From positions 91,086 through 155,085 of the forward strand of contig MESD01000043.1 of NCBI GenBank assembly GCA_001770815.1: DNA of 64,000 bases, read 5' to 3'. How positions within the stretch are numbered: position 1 is the first letter of the stretch; every line of letters begins with the position of its first letter. Source of the stretch: Burkholderiales bacterium RIFCSPHIGHO2_12_FULL_69_20 (GTDB taxonomy: Bacteria; Pseudomonadota; Gammaproteobacteria; Burkholderiales; Burkholderiaceae_C). Shown piece after piece: positions 12,095 to 21,541 of this stretch. The notes beneath the pieces were generated by a model that searched no databases, was not told where the DNA came from, and saw only the letters and a program-made list of their open reading frames with translations. The translations under genes were made by a program, and so were the position numbers.

Positions 12095-12742
12095 GTGAAG
12101 ACCGACATGCCTTTCAGCCAGACCGTGCGCGAAGAGCTGGCCAACGCCGCCAGCCATGGGCTGGGTTGCGTGCTGGCGCTGGCGGCCATGCCGGTGCTGG
12201 CCAGCCAGGTGGATGCCGAGCGCCACCCGATCCGCCACCTGGGCGTCAACGTGTTCATCGCCACCATGGTGCTGATGTACCTGGTGTCCACCGTCTACCA
12301 CGCGCTGCCGGTGGGCCAGGCCAAGCGGCTGTTGCGCAAGTGCGACCACGCGGTGATCTTCATCTTCATCGCCGGCAGCTACACGCCGTTTGCGCTGGGC
12401 CAGATCCAGCGCGGCGAGGGCTGGAACATGCTGGCCGCGGTGTGGGGCATCGCGCTGCTCGGCATGACCCTGAAGCTGAGCGATCGGCTGCGCCACCCGG
12501 TGTTCTCCACCGCGCTGTACCTGGCCTTCGGCTGGATGGTGGTGGTGGTGGCGCGGCCCATGCTCGACAGCCTGCCGCCATTGGGCCTGCGCTTTCTGGT
12601 GGCCGGCGGCGTGGCCTATTCGCTGGGCGCGGTGTTCTTTCTGCTGGACCGGCGCATGCCCTACAGCCACCTGGTGTGGCATCTGTTCGTGATCACCGGC
12701 AGCACCTGCCACTTCCTGGCGGTGCAGCAGGTGGTGAGCTGA
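12095..12742 (+). CDS. hemolysin III / YqfA family membrane protein
   Basis: 215 residues from a GTG at 12095, which has GGGGG 7 bases upstream. An in-frame ATG at 12107 is also possible. There are seven predicted membrane helices. Family features are TVREELANAASHGLG near the start, STVYHALP in helix 2, KCDHAVIFIFIAGSYTPF in the middle and a final VWHLFVITGSTCHFLAV. These His- and Asp-containing segments mark the hemolysin III/adiponectin-receptor-like (PAQR) superfamily. The physiological role of the bacterial members is unsettled, and the name should not be taken as proof of haemolytic activity. Confidence 0.88.
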   Translation: MKTDMPFSQTVREELANAASHGLGCVLALAAMPVLASQVDAERHPIRHLGVNVFIATMVLMYLVSTVYHALPVGQAKRLLRKCDHAVIFIFIAGSYTPFALGQIQRGEGWNMLAAVWGIALLGMTLKLSDRLRHPVFSTALYLAFGWMVVVVARPMLDSLPPLGLRFLVAGGVAYSLGAVFFLLDRRMPYSHLVWHLFVITGSTCHFLAVQQVVS

Positions 12743-12743
12743 G

Positions 12744-12779
12744 CTGAGCGGCCGCGCCGCGCTGCGCCGCGCAGCTCAG
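12744..12779. terminator. GC-rich hairpin between convergent genes
   Basis: The outer arms CTGAGC and GCTCAG enclose a GC-rich inner stem. The element fills the 38-base gap between the converging hemolysin III-like gene and mmsA and could end transcription from both sides. No T tract follows, so an intrinsic terminator is not certain. Confidence 0.4.
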
Positions 12780-12780
12780 T

Positions 12781-14301
<1,521 letters not shown>

Positions 14302-14389
14302 GGCGATCTCCGGCGGTGATGGCTGAAACCGCACAGTCTAGTGCGCCGCACCGCGCCGGGGGATGCCAGCCCCAAAGCCCGGGCCCCCC

Positions 14390-14420
14390 AAAAAGGCAGC
14401 CCACCGATCACTCGGCGGGC
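14390..14420 (-). terminator. intrinsic terminator after the ornithine-cyclodeaminase-like gene
   Basis: Read on the minus strand, GCCCGCCG, a six-base loop and CGGTGGGC form an 8-pair stem with one G-U pair, followed by TGC and a run of five T. It lies downstream of the gene ending at 14574 and upstream of mmsA, so these two same-strand genes are probably separate transcripts. Confidence 0.65.
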
Positions 14421-14475
14421 TGGGCAAGTCCTCAAAAGGACGTCGTTGGGACCCTCACGAGGGGACAACCCCCTC
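14421..14475. repeat. hairpin-rich intergenic segment, possible dispersed repeat
   Basis: Two further hairpin segments follow the terminator stem: GTCC-TCAAAA-GGAC at 14428-14441, then a nested dyad whose outer arms GTTG/CAAC enclose CCCT-CACG-AGGG, at 14445-14469. GGGG-ACAA-CCCC at 14461-14472 is an alternative pairing. No open frame here looks like a gene. Such modular hairpins resemble REP-like elements, but with a single copy in this window that cannot be confirmed. Confidence 0.35.
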
Positions 14476-14573
14476 GCCTGCTGCCAGCGCCTCATCTCGC
14501 TTCAGCATTGCGGGGTACTGTGCGCGTGGGCGCCGGCAGCGGCCATCCCTAGATCGAAGCGCGCCGCCGGCAG

Positions 14574-15512
14574 TCAGGCTGCCACCGCGCAGCGCGCGGC
14601 GGCCAGGTCCCACAGCGCGGCGCCGCAGCTCTTGAACAGCACGCTGCCGCCCGGGCGCGGCCGCTGCAGCGCCTCGGCCAGCGTGGGCAGCGCGTCCAGC
14701 GCCAGGCCGGCGGCCAGCAGATCACCCGCCTCGTGGCGCGCGGCCGCACTGTCGATCACCACCGCGCCACGGGCGGCCAGCTGGCGGGTGAGTGCCGGCG
14801 CCAGCTCGATCATCGTCGGCGTGAACGCGCCGATCGCGGCGATGAAGGCATCGGGCCGCACCGGGCCGTCCAGGCATGGCGCCTGCGCCGGCGTGACGGT
14901 GACCACCAGCGGGCAGCGCGCCAGCGCGTCGGCCAGGTCGTCGGCGGGCCGGATGGTCAACCCGTGGTGCTGCTGCAGTTCATCATCGGCCAGCGCCGCC
15001 TGCACGAAGTCGCGGCTGCGCTGCGGGTTGCGACCGCGCACCCAGACCTCGCGCACGCCGCAGCCCGCCGCCAGCGCCTGCAGGTGCGACAGCGCCTGCA
15101 CGCCGGTGCCGATCAGCAGCAGCGGCCCCTGCGGCTGGGCCGCCAGGTGCAACGCGGCCAGCAAGGTCACCGCGGCGGTGCGCCGGGCCGTCACCGTGGG
15201 GCCGTCGAGCAGCGCCAGCCGCTCGCCGGTGGACGCGCGCATCACCAGCACGTCGCCCAGGATCGCCGGCAGGCCGCGCGCGGCATTGGCCGCGGCGTAG
15301 GTGATCAGCTTGATGGACGCCAGGTCGCCGGCCTCGGGCGCCAGCCAGGCCGGCATCAGGAACCAGCTGGTGCCGGGTGCCACCGGCAGCACCCAGCGCT
15401 CGGGCGCCTGCACCTGGCCGGCGGCGTGGTCGGCCAGCGTGCGCTGCAAAGCGGTCACGAGCGGGCCCCAGGGCAGGGCGCGGGCGGTCTGGGCGGCGTC
15501 GAGCATCAACAT
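14574..15512 (-). CDS. ornithine cyclodeaminase / mu-crystallin family enzyme
   Basis: 312 residues from an ATG at 15512. Upstream in-frame starts would add residues outside the family. The protein shows the conserved MPAWLAPEAGDLASIKLITY and GPTVTARRTAAVTLLAAL segments and a Rossmann motif GTGVQALSHLQAL for NAD(P). The family includes ornithine cyclodeaminase, delta-1-pyrroline-2-carboxylate and ketimine reductases and alanine dehydrogenases. The short N-terminus and the overall pattern resemble the delta-1-pyrroline-2-carboxylate reductase-like group, but this is inference. No proline or hydroxyproline catabolism genes adjoin it. It is expected to be a soluble cytoplasmic dimer. Confidence 0.83.
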   Translation of the reverse strand: MLMLDAAQTARALPWGPLVTALQRTLADHAAGQVQAPERWVLPVAPGTSWFLMPAWLAPEAGDLASIKLITYAAANAARGLPAILGDVLVMRASTGERLALLDGPTVTARRTAAVTLLAALHLAAQPQGPLLLIGTGVQALSHLQALAAGCGVREVWVRGRNPQRSRDFVQAALADDELQQHHGLTIRPADDLADALARCPLVVTVTPAQAPCLDGPVRPDAFIAAIGAFTPTMIELAPALTRQLAARGAVVIDSAAARHEAGDLLAAGLALDALPTLAEALQRPRPGGSVLFKSCGAALWDLAAARCAVAA

Positions 15513-15632
15513 CGGCCGATGATAGGCAGCACACCACCGCAAGTGACAATGCCGGCGCAAGCCCGCCTGGCCGCCCATGCGCCCATCTTCCCGATGGGCG
15601 ACGACCGCGGTGCGCCGCACGGAGGTTCACCG

Positions 15633-16457
15633 ATGAGCACCACACCGCCCCGCCGACCGTCCCGCCCTGCAGCCGCCACTGCACGGCGCGCGGCGCCCGC
15701 GCCGGCCGCACCCGCTGCGCCCGCCCCGGTCAGCCCGGCGGCCGTGGGCGGCCCGCTCAGCGAGGCCGAGCTGCAGCAGCTGCAGGCGCTGATGGATGGC
15801 ATCCCCGACACGCTGGAGCCGCTGGACGTGGTGATGATCGACGGCTACCTCTGCGGCGTGCTGCTGCAGCCCGACGCCGTGCCGGCCGAGCGCTGGCTGG
15901 CGCTGATCCCCGACGTCGACGGCCGCAAGCCACCCAACCGCTTCGACCTGGCCACGATGCGTGCGCTGGTGCTGCGCCGCCATGCCGAGCTGGACCGCGC
16001 CATCGGCCACCGGCAATGGTTCGATCCCTGGGTCTACCAGCTCGACGACGAGGCCAGCCCGTCCGAGACGGTGCTGCCCTGGGTGGCCGGCTTCGCCACC
16101 GCAGTGGACGCCTTCACCGCGCTGATGGACCGCCACGACGACGCCATCCTGGAGCCGTTGGCCACGCTGTACCGCCACCTCGACCCCGACGACCTGGAAG
16201 ACGCCGACGCGTTGCTGGCCGAGATCGAGACCCTGGCGCCGCCCGAGACGCTGGCCGAGGCGGTGGAAGACCTGGTGCGCAGCGTGCTGCTGATGGCCGA
16301 CGTGTCGCGGCCGGTGGCCGGCGCGCTGGCCAAGGGGGCGGCGCCGGTGCGTGGCGCGCCGCGGCATGCAACCGCCGCACCGCCCGTCCGACCGGCAGCC
16401 CGCCCGGCCGCCCGCCAGCCTGCCGGCCCTCGTTCGGGCCCACCGCGCAAACGCTGA
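15633..16457 (+). CDS. UPF0149 (YecA/YgfB) family protein
   Basis: 274 residues from an ATG at 15633 with GGAGG 8 bases upstream. The first 45 residues are an Ala/Pro/Arg-rich tail. The UPF0149 domain follows (LSEAELQQLQALMDGIPD, MIDGYLCGVLLQP, WVAGFATAVDAF), all-helical and acidic. The C-terminus after about residue 225 is again Ala/Pro/Arg-rich and probably disordered. Family members are found across proteobacteria, and their biochemical role is not defined. Some carry a C-terminal SEC-C zinc motif, which is absent here. The gene is divergent from the gene at 14574-15512. Confidence 0.8.
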   Translation: MSTTPPRRPSRPAAATARRAAPAPAAPAAPAPVSPAAVGGPLSEAELQQLQALMDGIPDTLEPLDVVMIDGYLCGVLLQPDAVPAERWLALIPDVDGRKPPNRFDLATMRALVLRRHAELDRAIGHRQWFDPWVYQLDDEASPSETVLPWVAGFATAVDAFTALMDRHDDAILEPLATLYRHLDPDDLEDADALLAEIETLAPPETLAEAVEDLVRSVLLMADVSRPVAGALAKGAAPVRGAPRHATAAPPVRPAARPAARQPAGPRSGPPRKR

Positions 16458-16661
16458 TCGGGTCGGGTCCGCGCCCGGCGTCGGTGTATCGCAGGCTTGT
16501 CAACAAATCGTGACCGGCTTGCGTTACACAGCCGTGCTGCTGCACCGCCGCCGGTTAGCTCGTCGGTGACGCGGGTCGATGCAGCAGCGCCCTCAGTTCA
16601 ACCCCGATGCAGCCGCCGGAGCCGCACCCGGGCCCGTCATTCCGGACACTGAAAGCCTGCC

Positions 16662-16970
16662 ATGACCCAACGCCGTACCTTCCTGCTGCAACTCGTGCCC
16701 GCCACCCTGGCCGTGGGCGCCAGCCTGCGCGCCAACGCGCAAGCCGCCAAGGTCGAGGAGAGTGATGCCGCCGCCAAGGGCGTCGGCTACGTGCACGACG
16801 CGTCCAAGGTGAACGCCGCCACCTACAAGGGCTATGCCAAGGGCCGCATGTGCGGCAACTGCCAGCTGTACCAAGGCAAGCCGGCCGACGCCTGGGGTGT
16901 CTGCCCGATCGTGGGCATGAAGCAGGTCAACGGCAAGGGCTGGTGCACCGCCTGGGTGAAGAAGGCCTGA
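16662..16970 (+). CDS. hip: high-potential iron-sulfur protein (HiPIP)
   Basis: 102 residues. A twin-arginine signal (QRRTFLLQLVP, cleavage near residue 27) would deliver a folded protein to the periplasm, as is known for HiPIPs. Four cysteines at 64, 67, 81 and 95 follow the HiPIP pattern C-x2-C-x13-C-x13-C and would hold one [4Fe-4S] cluster. HiPIPs carry single electrons between the bc1 complex and terminal oxidases or photosynthetic reaction centres. Here it could also accept electrons from periplasmic sulfur oxidation, but the sox cluster is 14 kb away, so this is inference. The 200 bases upstream carry no gene and presumably hold its promoter. Confidence 0.93.
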   Translation: MTQRRTFLLQLVPATLAVGASLRANAQAAKVEESDAAAKGVGYVHDASKVNAATYKGYAKGRMCGNCQLYQGKPADAWGVCPIVGMKQVNGKGWCTAWVKKA

Positions 16971-16996
16971 TCGCCTGATCGGTGCGGCGGGCCGAT

Positions 16997-18289
16997 TCAG
17001 CCCATCGCGCCGAACACCCGGCGCGCGTGCAGGCCCAAGCCCTGGGCCACGCTGGCAAAGCGGTCGCCGCGCATCACGCCCGCCGCCGGAAAGCGCGCGG
17101 CGATGCGCTCGGCCAGCGGTTTCAGGCCGGTGGAGCCGCCAGTGAAGTACAGCGCGTGCACCTGCGCGCGCGCCAGCCCGGCCTGGGCCAGCGTCTCATC
17201 GGCCGCACCGGCGATGCGCTCGAGGTCGGCGTCCACCGCGGCGATGGCCTGCGCCTCGCTCAGATCGACCCGCAGCCCGGCCTGCAGCGCGGCCAGGTCG
17301 ATGGTGGTGTGGCCGCCTTCGGCCACCGCGATCTTGGCGGCCTCGGCCTGGCCGATCAGTGCATGGCCCAGCCGCTCGGTCACCACCGTCATCAGTCGGG
17401 CATGCTGCTGCACGTCGGCATAGAAGGTCTTCATGCGCGCCAGCTCGGCCACCCGCGCCGGCGCGTACACGGTGTTGATCAGGTGCCAGGTGGCCAGGTC
17501 GAAGTAGGCCCGGCTGGGCACCTCGCGGCCGGTGGGGCCCAGCGCGCGGTAGCCGCAGACCGGCAGGATGCGCGCCAGCTCGATGTGGCGGTCGAAATCG
17601 GTGCCGGCGATGTGCACGCCGTGGTTGGCCAGGATGTCGTCCTTGCGGTCGAAACGCTGGCGCCGCTGCGGGCCCACCCGCACCAGCGAGAAGTCGGACG
17701 TGCCGCCACCGATGTCGGCCACCAGCACCACCTGCTCGCGGTCGACCGTGGTCTCGTAGTCCAGCGCCGCGGCGATGGGCTCGTACTGGAAGCTGATCTG
17801 CTCGAAGCCCACCTCGCGTGCGGCCTGCGTCAGCGCGGCCTGGGCGGCGGCGTCACGCTCGGCATCGTCGTCGACGAAAAACACCGGCCGGCCCAGCACC
17901 ACCCGGTTCAGCGAGTGGCCGGCCTGGCGCTCGGCCAGCGTCTTGAGGTGCTTCAGGTAACCGCCCACCACGTCAAGGTAACGCACCGAGCGGCCGGCAC
18001 CCACGTCGGTGGCCTGGGTGGCCAGCGTCGAGCCGAGGATGCTCTTCATCGAACGCATCAGCCGGCCCTCGATGCCTTCCACATACGCCGCCACGGCGGC
18101 GCGGCCGTAGTGGCGGTGCGGCTCTTCGAACGAGGCCAGGCCCTCGACCGCGTAAAACACCGCGGTGGGCATGGTGCGCTGGCCGGGCTCGAGTTCGACG
18201 AGTTGCACGCCGGCGCCCACGGGCAGCGCGATGGCCGAGTTGGAGGTGCCGAAATCGATGGCGCAGACGTGGGGCACAGCAGCGGGCAT
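16997..18289 (-). CDS. Hsp70-family ATPase lacking the substrate-binding domain (YegD-like)
   Basis: 430 residues from an ATG at 18289. The actin-fold nucleotide-binding domain is complete: phosphate-1 motif AIDFGTSNSAIAL near residue 10, phosphate-2 VVLVADIGGGTSDFSLV, and the adenosine motif LYFTGGSTGLKPLAERI near the C-terminus. The peptide-binding beta domain and helical lid of DnaK are missing, and the total length agrees with the YegD-like Hsp70 group. These are presumed ATP-dependent chaperone-like proteins without a defined client. It is convergent with the HiPIP gene, 26 bases apart. Its leader contains an 11-base tandem repeat. Confidence 0.88.
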   Translation of the reverse strand: MPAAVPHVCAIDFGTSNSAIALPVGAGVQLVELEPGQRTMPTAVFYAVEGLASFEEPHRHYGRAAVAAYVEGIEGRLMRSMKSILGSTLATQATDVGAGRSVRYLDVVGGYLKHLKTLAERQAGHSLNRVVLGRPVFFVDDDAERDAAAQAALTQAAREVGFEQISFQYEPIAAALDYETTVDREQVVLVADIGGGTSDFSLVRVGPQRRQRFDRKDDILANHGVHIAGTDFDRHIELARILPVCGYRALGPTGREVPSRAYFDLATWHLINTVYAPARVAELARMKTFYADVQQHARLMTVVTERLGHALIGQAEAAKIAVAEGGHTTIDLAALQAGLRVDLSEAQAIAAVDADLERIAGAADETLAQAGLARAQVHALYFTGGSTGLKPLAERIAARFPAAGVMRGDRFASVAQGLGLHARRVFGAMG

Positions 18290-18387
18290 GGTGAGCGGGA
18301 GGCGGGGCCACTGCGGGGCGCAGCGTGAGGGGCCCGGGCAAAGGGGCGCGATTCTAGGCGCGCCGCGCGCCATGCCATCGATGCAAT

Positions 18388-18442
18388 TGCACCGCAACTG
18401 CACCGCAACGGCGCGGCAACGGCGCGGCAACCACGCCGCAGC
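18388..18442. repeat. 11-base tandem repeat, about five copies
   Basis: Copies begin at 18388, 18399, 18410, 18421 and 18432: two of TGCACCGCAAC, two of GGCGCGGCAAC and one degenerate copy. The repeat sits in the 173-base gap between two minus-strand genes, about 100 bases upstream of the Hsp70-like start, so it may lie in that gene's leader or promoter. Confidence 0.7.
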
Positions 18443-18462
18443 CGCGCCGCCAGACCGGACGA

Positions 18463-19167
18463 TCAGGCCAGGCCCGCCAGCCAATCCTGCAGCAGCGTGG
18501 TGACGGCCTGTGGCTGCTCCCAGGTAAGCATGTGCCCACATTCAGGCAACAACCGCAGCTGCGCGCCGGGGATGGCCGCGGCCATCTCGCGAGCGTTGTC
18601 GGGCGGTGTCAGCAGATCGTCCAGGCCACCCACCACCAGCGTGGGGCAGGCCAGCGCGACCAGCGTGGGCCGCAGATCGGCGCGCGCCATCACCGCGCGG
18701 TTCTGGCGGATCAGCCCGGCGGCGCCGGCGCGTTGCACCATGGCGATGTAGTCCTCCACCAGCCGGGCCTGGTGCGCCGGGTGGAAGGCAAACATCGCGT
18801 TGGCGCGCAGCAGCGGCTCGGCGCGGCCTTGTTCGAATTCGACGATGGCCTCGGTGCGCAAACGGATCAGCTCGGGCGTGTCGGGCCGGGCCGAGCTGCC
18901 CAGCACGGCCAGGCCACGCACCCGCTGCGGCGCCTGGCGCGCGGCCTCCAGCGCCAGCATGCCACCCATCGAGCAGCCCGCCAGCAGCAGCGCGCCCGGG
19001 TGCTCGGCCAGCAGCAGCGCGGCCATCTCGGGCAGGCTGTCGGCGCGGCCGTGCACGTCGGCCACCACCACCGGGCCGGTGGTGTGGGATGACGCCAGGG
19101 CCGGCTGCTGGTGGCGCCACAGGGCGGCATCACAGGCCATGCCGGGCAACAGGATCAGGGTGTTCAC
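18463..19167 (-). CDS. alpha/beta hydrolase
   Basis: 234 residues, near the lower size of single-domain alpha/beta hydrolases. The start (MNTLILLPGMACDAALW) gives the first strand and the oxyanion-hole region. The nucleophile elbow is GCSMGGM with a catalytic serine. The acidic residue is likely in VGGLDDLLTP, and the catalytic histidine in PECGHMLTWEQ near the C-terminus. The triad is therefore complete. The closest functional types are esterases and MhpC/BioH-like hydrolases, and the substrate is unknown. It is transcribed toward the Hsp70-like gene with a 173-base gap, so co-transcription is unlikely to be essential. Confidence 0.85.
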   Translation of the reverse strand: MNTLILLPGMACDAALWRHQQPALASSHTTGPVVVADVHGRADSLPEMAALLLAEHPGALLLAGCSMGGMLALEAARQAPQRVRGLAVLGSSARPDTPELIRLRTEAIVEFEQGRAEPLLRANAMFAFHPAHQARLVEDYIAMVQRAGAAGLIRQNRAVMARADLRPTLVALACPTLVVGGLDDLLTPPDNAREMAAAIPGAQLRLLPECGHMLTWEQPQAVTTLLQDWLAGLA

Positions 19168-19285
19168 GCGGGTACCTTCGGGCTACGCCCGCCGGAATTC
19201 ACCCTTGGGGCGGCCCGGCGGACTCATCAAGCCAGTGTGGCAGACGCCGCGCCGCGCTGGCGCTGCCGACGGGTGCGCCAGCCGC

Positions 19286-20335
19286 TCAGCGCCGCAGCAC
19301 CGGCAGCCCGCCAATGCGCATCAGCGGCATGCTGGCCGATGGCTTGGTCACGCTGGCGTCGAACGGATGCACCGCGTGGCTGACCTGGGCCAGGATGCGG
19401 CGCACGTAGTCGCGCGTCTCGGCATAAGGCGGCACGCCACGGTAGCGCTCGACCGCCCCCTCGCCGGCGTTGTAGGCGGCCGCCACCAGCGCCACGTTGC
19501 CTTCGAAATACGCCATCAGCCAGCGCAGGTAGGCCATGCCGCCGCGGATGTTCTGCGCCGGGTCCATGATGTTGCGCACCCGAAAGCGCGCCGCCGTGTC
19601 GGGAATCAGCTGCATCAGCCCCTGCGCGTTTCTGGGCGACACCGCGTTGGGGTTGAAGCCGCTCTCGGTGTTGATGATGGCCAGCACCAGCTGCGGCGCC
19701 AGCTGGAAATCGGGCGCCACCAGCTTGACGAAATTGACGATGGGCTGCGGCGCGTTGGCCGGCAGCGGCGGCTCGGGCGGTGGCGCGGCGGGCCGGCTCG
19801 TGCGGGGTGTGGCGGCGGCCACCACCACGGGCGCCGGCAGCGCCACCGGGTGCAGGCAGGGCGGCGGCTCGCCGCGCGGCGTGCCCATCGAGGCGATCAT
19901 GCGCTGCGCCTGCGGCAAACCCTGCTCGGCAGCGGCCAGAAACAGGTGGGCGGCCTGGGCATCATCGCGCTCGATGCCACGGCCATTGGTCAGCATCCAG
20001 GCCAGGCTGAACTGGGCTTCGGCATCGCCGTAACGTGCAGCCTGGCAGTACAGCGTGGCAGCGCGTGCCGGGTCGCGCGGCAGGCCGTTCTCGCCATGCT
20101 CCAGCGCCTGGGCCTCCTGGCGCCAGTGAAGCACCTGCGAGGGCACCACCGCGCCGACCGCCGGCCGCGGCGCCACCAGCGGCGCCGGCAAGGCGGCCAG
20201 GCCGTCGGCCAACTGGGCGTCCAGCGGCGACCCCTGCGCCTGCACGCCCGACGCAACCAGCATGTTCACCCCCAGCGCCAGCAGGCGCAGGCCCATGGAC
20301 AGCGTTGAAAGTCGGGAGGGGCGTTGCAGGGGCAT
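19286..20335 (-). CDS. lytic transglycosylase with Sel1-like repeats
   Basis: 349 residues with an N-terminal signal peptide (cleavage near VQAQG, residue 33), so the protein is periplasmic. Residues of about 75-145 form Sel1-like/TPR helical repeats (YGDAEAQFSLAWMLTNGRG). A proline-rich linker leads to a Slt-type catalytic domain beginning near residue 195: INTESGFNPNAVSPRNAQ contains the expected catalytic glutamate, followed by GLMQLIPDTAARF and YLRWLMAYFEGNVALVAAAYNAGEGAV. The enzyme should cleave peptidoglycan with formation of 1,6-anhydro ends. The Sel1 module at the N-terminus is less usual and may mediate protein contacts. Confidence 0.9.
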   Translation of the reverse strand: MPLQRPSRLSTLSMGLRLLALGVNMLVASGVQAQGSPLDAQLADGLAALPAPLVAPRPAVGAVVPSQVLHWRQEAQALEHGENGLPRDPARAATLYCQAARYGDAEAQFSLAWMLTNGRGIERDDAQAAHLFLAAAEQGLPQAQRMIASMGTPRGEPPPCLHPVALPAPVVVAAATPRTSRPAAPPPEPPLPANAPQPIVNFVKLVAPDFQLAPQLVLAIINTESGFNPNAVSPRNAQGLMQLIPDTAARFRVRNIMDPAQNIRGGMAYLRWLMAYFEGNVALVAAAYNAGEGAVERYRGVPPYAETRDYVRRILAQVSHAVHPFDASVTKPSASMPLMRIGGLPVLRR

Positions 20336-20509
20336 CAGAGCGACTACGGGTTTGTACGGGGTGAAGCTGTTGAATGTAGCCCCTGGTCACCGGGTTTGTT
20401 AAGGGGCCCTCCCGAACATGAGGGAGTGCTTCCCGGGCGCGGCGGCGCGAATCCGCGACATCGGTCACTGTGGTGCGCTGATCGGCGCAGGATCAAGCCC
20501 GTCCACGCC

Positions 20510-20672
20510 GGGCGCCTGGCCAACCGCCCGGCGTCCGACACCCACCGCCAACTGTTGCCCGAGGCGATGATGAAGCCGGGCGTCAGCGAAGACACGGCGC
20601 GGCGGCGCACAGGCCTCGAGCACATCGGATGAGGTGCTGGCGGATCTGGATCGGGCGTTGGGGGCGGTGTAG
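20510..20672 (+). pseudogene. 3' remnant of a Cys/Met-metabolism PLP enzyme (O-acetylhomoserine sulfhydrylase-like), frameshifted
   Basis: The plus strand encodes RLANRPASDTHRQLLPE and then GVSEDTARRRTGLEHI, the recognisable last 50 residues of cystathionine gamma-synthase/O-acetylhomoserine sulfhydrylase-type enzymes. After LEHI the frame hits TGA. Shifting by one base restores DEVLADLDRALGAV and a stop at 20672. The rest of the gene, including the PLP lysine, is absent. The remnant lies in the 509-base stretch between the transglycosylase and PEP-CTERM genes. Upstream of it (20336-20509) I see no gene. Confidence 0.75.
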
Positions 20673-20774
20673 GCGACGGAGAGCGCTCCTGAAACGTCGG
20701 GAAATTTGACAACCGGCCGAGAGCAGGTCAGTGGCCCAAGTAAAAGCGCAAAGAAATCAACGGCCTGGCGATAA

Positions 20775-20790
20775 CGGCACAGGATTTGCT
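20775..20790 (+). promoter_or_regulatory. sigma-54 (-24/-12) promoter of the PEP-CTERM gene
   Basis: The sequence CGGCACaggatTTGCT has GG at 20776-20777 and GC at 20788-20789, the exact 12-base offset of the RpoN consensus TGGCAC-N5-TTGCW. The predicted start of transcription is near 20801, leaving a 44-base leader with GGAGG before the ATG at 20845. PEP-CTERM systems are often linked to the PrsK/PrsR pair and RpoN, which fits. The enhancer site is not identified. Confidence 0.7.
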
Positions 20791-20844
20791 TTGCCATTTC
20801 AACGCAAGCGGCAATGCGTGCGTTGAACACCCTCGGAGGACACG

Positions 20845-21453
20845 ATGAATAGTCTGCATAAGAAAGTAAAGCCGCTGGTTGCAGTTGTCGGGGTGCTAGT
20901 TCTGGCAATGTCGGCTCAGGCGGCCGTCGTGCTCACTCCAGGCACGGCTGGGGTGATTGCTGCTGACATCGGCAATTCCAATTGCGAGTCAGCGTGTATC
21001 TACACTGCGTTTGGGATCACTGACGCCCCGGGTACGGCAGATGATCTGGTGCTGTATTACAAGGCCGATGTCGATCCCGCCACTGAGGAGGGATCGTTTC
21101 AGACTTCGTACTCGACCAGCTTCGCCAACACGTCCACGGATCCGGAAGATGCGTTGATCGAGTACATCAGTGGCGCGTCCATCTCCTGCCCGGAATGTTA
21201 CTTGGCCATCAAGGATGGGGACCAAAACCCGTCGTACTATTTCTATAACCTCAGCAGTTGGAATGGGACCGACGACATCTCGATGACCGATTTCTGGCCA
21301 CAGCAGGGCGCGATCTCGCATGTGTCCATCTGGGGACGCGACGATAGTGGCGGCGGCGGTGGTGGCGGCGGCAATGCCCCTGAGCCGGGCTCATTGGCCT
21401 TGGTTGGGTTGGCTCTTCTGGGCGTTGCCGCGGTGCGTAAACGTTTGAGTTAA
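20845..21453 (+). CDS. PEP-CTERM sorting-domain protein
   Basis: 202 residues from an ATG at 20845, with GGAGG 7 bases upstream. A signal peptide occupies residues 1-27 (ending AMSAQA). The mature part is Asp/Ser/Thr-rich with two cysteine pairs (NCESAC and CPEC). An octaglycine linker leads to the sorting signal: PEPGS, a hydrophobic stretch LALVGLALLGVAAV, and a basic end RKRLS. In PEP-CTERM systems exosortase recognises this tail at the membrane, and the proteins are usually associated with exopolysaccharide or floc matrix. No exosortase or EPS gene lies in this window. The domain between the signals matches no family I recognise. Expression is probably sigma-54 dependent. Confidence 0.92.
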   Translation: MNSLHKKVKPLVAVVGVLVLAMSAQAAVVLTPGTAGVIAADIGNSNCESACIYTAFGITDAPGTADDLVLYYKADVDPATEEGSFQTSYSTSFANTSTDPEDALIEYISGASISCPECYLAIKDGDQNPSYYFYNLSSWNGTDDISMTDFWPQQGAISHVSIWGRDDSGGGGGGGGNAPEPGSLALVGLALLGVAAVRKRLS

Positions 21454-21486
21454 GCGCCCGTTTCGGCCTTCGGGCTGAACAGCAAG

Positions 21487-21508
21487 AAACCCCGCCTGTG
21501 CGGGGTTT
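21487..21508. terminator. bidirectional intrinsic terminator
   Basis: AAACCCCGC, loop CTGT, GCGGGGTTT form a perfect 9-pair stem. A T-rich run follows on the plus strand, and the A side gives T on the minus strand. It serves the converging PEP-CTERM and protease genes, which end at 21453 and 21542. Confidence 0.9.
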
Positions 21509-21541
21509 TCTCATTTTGTTCGCGCCCTGGTAGGCGCCTGG

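Noticed and set aside
20742..20790. Second cyclic-di-GMP riboswitch upstream of the PEP-CTERM gene (AGCGCAAAGAAATCAACGGCC resembles the GACGCAAAG part)
   Set aside because: The GGCAAACC side, the GAAA-capped stem and the receptor side are missing, and the sigma-54 promoter lies downstream of it, so this DNA is not in the leader.
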